Origin: Planctomycetia bacterium
GTDB taxonomy: Bacteria > Planctomycetota > Planctomycetia > Pirellulales > UBA1268
Assembly: GCA_010027105.1 (NCBI GenBank)
Contig: RGVT01000034.1
Coordinates: forward strand, 1-14,143
Length of the DNA stretch: 14,143 nucleotides
Direction of reading: 5' to 3'
How positions within the stretch are numbered: the stretch's first letter is position 1; the number at the start of each line of letters is the position of its first letter. A program made the translations under genes and the position numbers. The notes under the pieces were generated by a model. It saw only the letters and a list, made by a program, of their open reading frames with translations, ran no database searches and was not told the origin of the DNA. Positions 13,491 to 14,143 of this stretch are shown here, in pieces.

Positions 13491-14143
13491 ATGCGCCCGC
13501 GTCCTTGTCGGAGCGGCTTCACGATCGTGGAGCTGCTCGTCGTCATCGCCATCATCGGCGTGCTCGTCGGCCTCCTGCTCCCGGCGGTGCAGATCGCGAG
13601 GGAATCCGCCCGCCGCAGCAGCTGCATGAACAACCTCAAGCAGCTCGGCGTCGGCCTGCACAATTTTCACGACGCCAAAAAAACCTTCCCGCAGCTGCAG
13701 TTCGACAACTGCGCCGGCATCACCTGCTCCGACAGCGTCAACACGTGGATGAAGGGCGGCTTCCAGAGCCTGCTGCCCTACATCGACTACAACGACGTCT
13801 ATCAACCGCTCTATAGCGGCGGCACTCCAGGGGGCGGCGCGTCGTACAGCAAGTGGGCGTATCCGTCCTATCAAAAAACGATCGAGGTCTATCTGTGTCC
13901 GTCCGACTTCTTTCCGCGCGGCGCGGGTGAGTCGCCGCCGCGAGGCACCCGCAACTACGTCATGTGCAACGGCGACCGAAATTCGGTCTGGAACAACGAC
14001 ATCCGTCGTGGAGCGTTCATCTGGAATAATCAGACGGTGTCGTCGCCGCCGAAAGCGATCCAGATGAAGGAGATCACCGATGGTTTGAGCAAGACGCTCG
14101 TGCTCTCCGAGCGTGGAATCGGTGCCGACAACGGCAACTCGAT
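13491..14143 (+). CDS. DUF1559 domain pseudopilin-like protein, 5' part (runs off the window)
   Basis: 217 codons are visible and the frame is open to the window edge. A short basic leader (MRPRPCRSG) is followed by FTIVELLVVIAIIGVLVGL, a type IV pilin-like class III signal: prepilin peptidase would cut between Gly9 and Phe10, and Glu14 is the conserved Glu5 of the mature pilin. The LLPAVQIARESARRSSCMNNLKQLGVGLHNFHD segment is the diagnostic start of DUF1559 proteins, a family greatly expanded in Planctomycetes. Later parts (YLCPSD, NYVMCNGD, MKEITDGLSKTLVLSERG) fit the DUF1559 body, usually about 300-350 residues in all. It is probably membrane-anchored and exposed to the periplasm or cell surface; its role is unknown. 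It is preceded on the same strand by the Cys-rich gene. Confidence 0.95.
   Translation, partial: MRPRPCRSGFTIVELLVVIAIIGVLVGLLLPAVQIARESARRSSCMNNLKQLGVGLHNFHDAKKTFPQLQFDNCAGITCSDSVNTWMKGGFQSLLPYIDYNDVYQPLYSGGTPGGGASYSKWAYPSYQKTIEVYLCPSDFFPRGAGESPPRGTRNYVMCNGDRNSVWNNDIRRGAFIWNNQTVSSPPKAIQMKEITDGLSKTLVLSERGIGADNGNS

Overview
The window is GC-rich DNA (about 70% G+C by eye) and most likely comes from a planctomycete, probably a Pirellulales-like lineage. The strongest evidence is the gene cut by the right edge: a DUF1559-type pseudopilin with the typical planctomycete N-terminus. The Cys-rich hypothetical protein before it and the HQPELFH-type protein of unknown function also recall planctomycete families. 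The finer placement is inference.

Left part (1-5032): the 3' two thirds of a type I glutamine synthetase (+) converges at 10 bp on a minus-strand gene. That gene encodes, in one uninterrupted frame, a signal peptide, a GH32/43-like beta-propeller and a galactose mutarotase. A 180 bp divergent intergenic region separates it from a complete siroheme/4Fe-4S sulfite reductase hemoprotein (+).

Middle part (5143-11718): five minus-strand genes run in the order NIF3-like metal protein, GT2 glycosyltransferase, BshC-reminiscent unknown protein, GNAT/SCP2-like acetyltransferase, alkaline phosphatase. Gaps are short (60, 17, 59 and 8 bp), so co-transcription is possible, but no shared pathway is evident. 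A perfect 27 bp inverted repeat with a 29 nt loop lies directly after the acetyltransferase stop. It looks like both a terminator and a REP-type element, and the phosphatase frame appears to run through it, so the repeat would encode the start of its signal peptide.

Right part (11776-14143): a TIM-barrel sugar phosphate isomerase/epimerase-like gene (+) diverges from the NIF3 gene. It is followed at once by three REP-like palindromes, then a membrane-anchored Cys-rich protein and the truncated DUF1559 gene.

No tRNA, rRNA, CRISPR array, phage gene or transposase was recognised. The gene content is mostly housekeeping plus uncharacterised planctomycete families. The points most worth a second look are the propeller-mutarotase fusion and the two repeat elements, each of which begins at a GTAG containing the upstream gene's stop codon. 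I see no convincing evidence for a wholly new multi-gene system.
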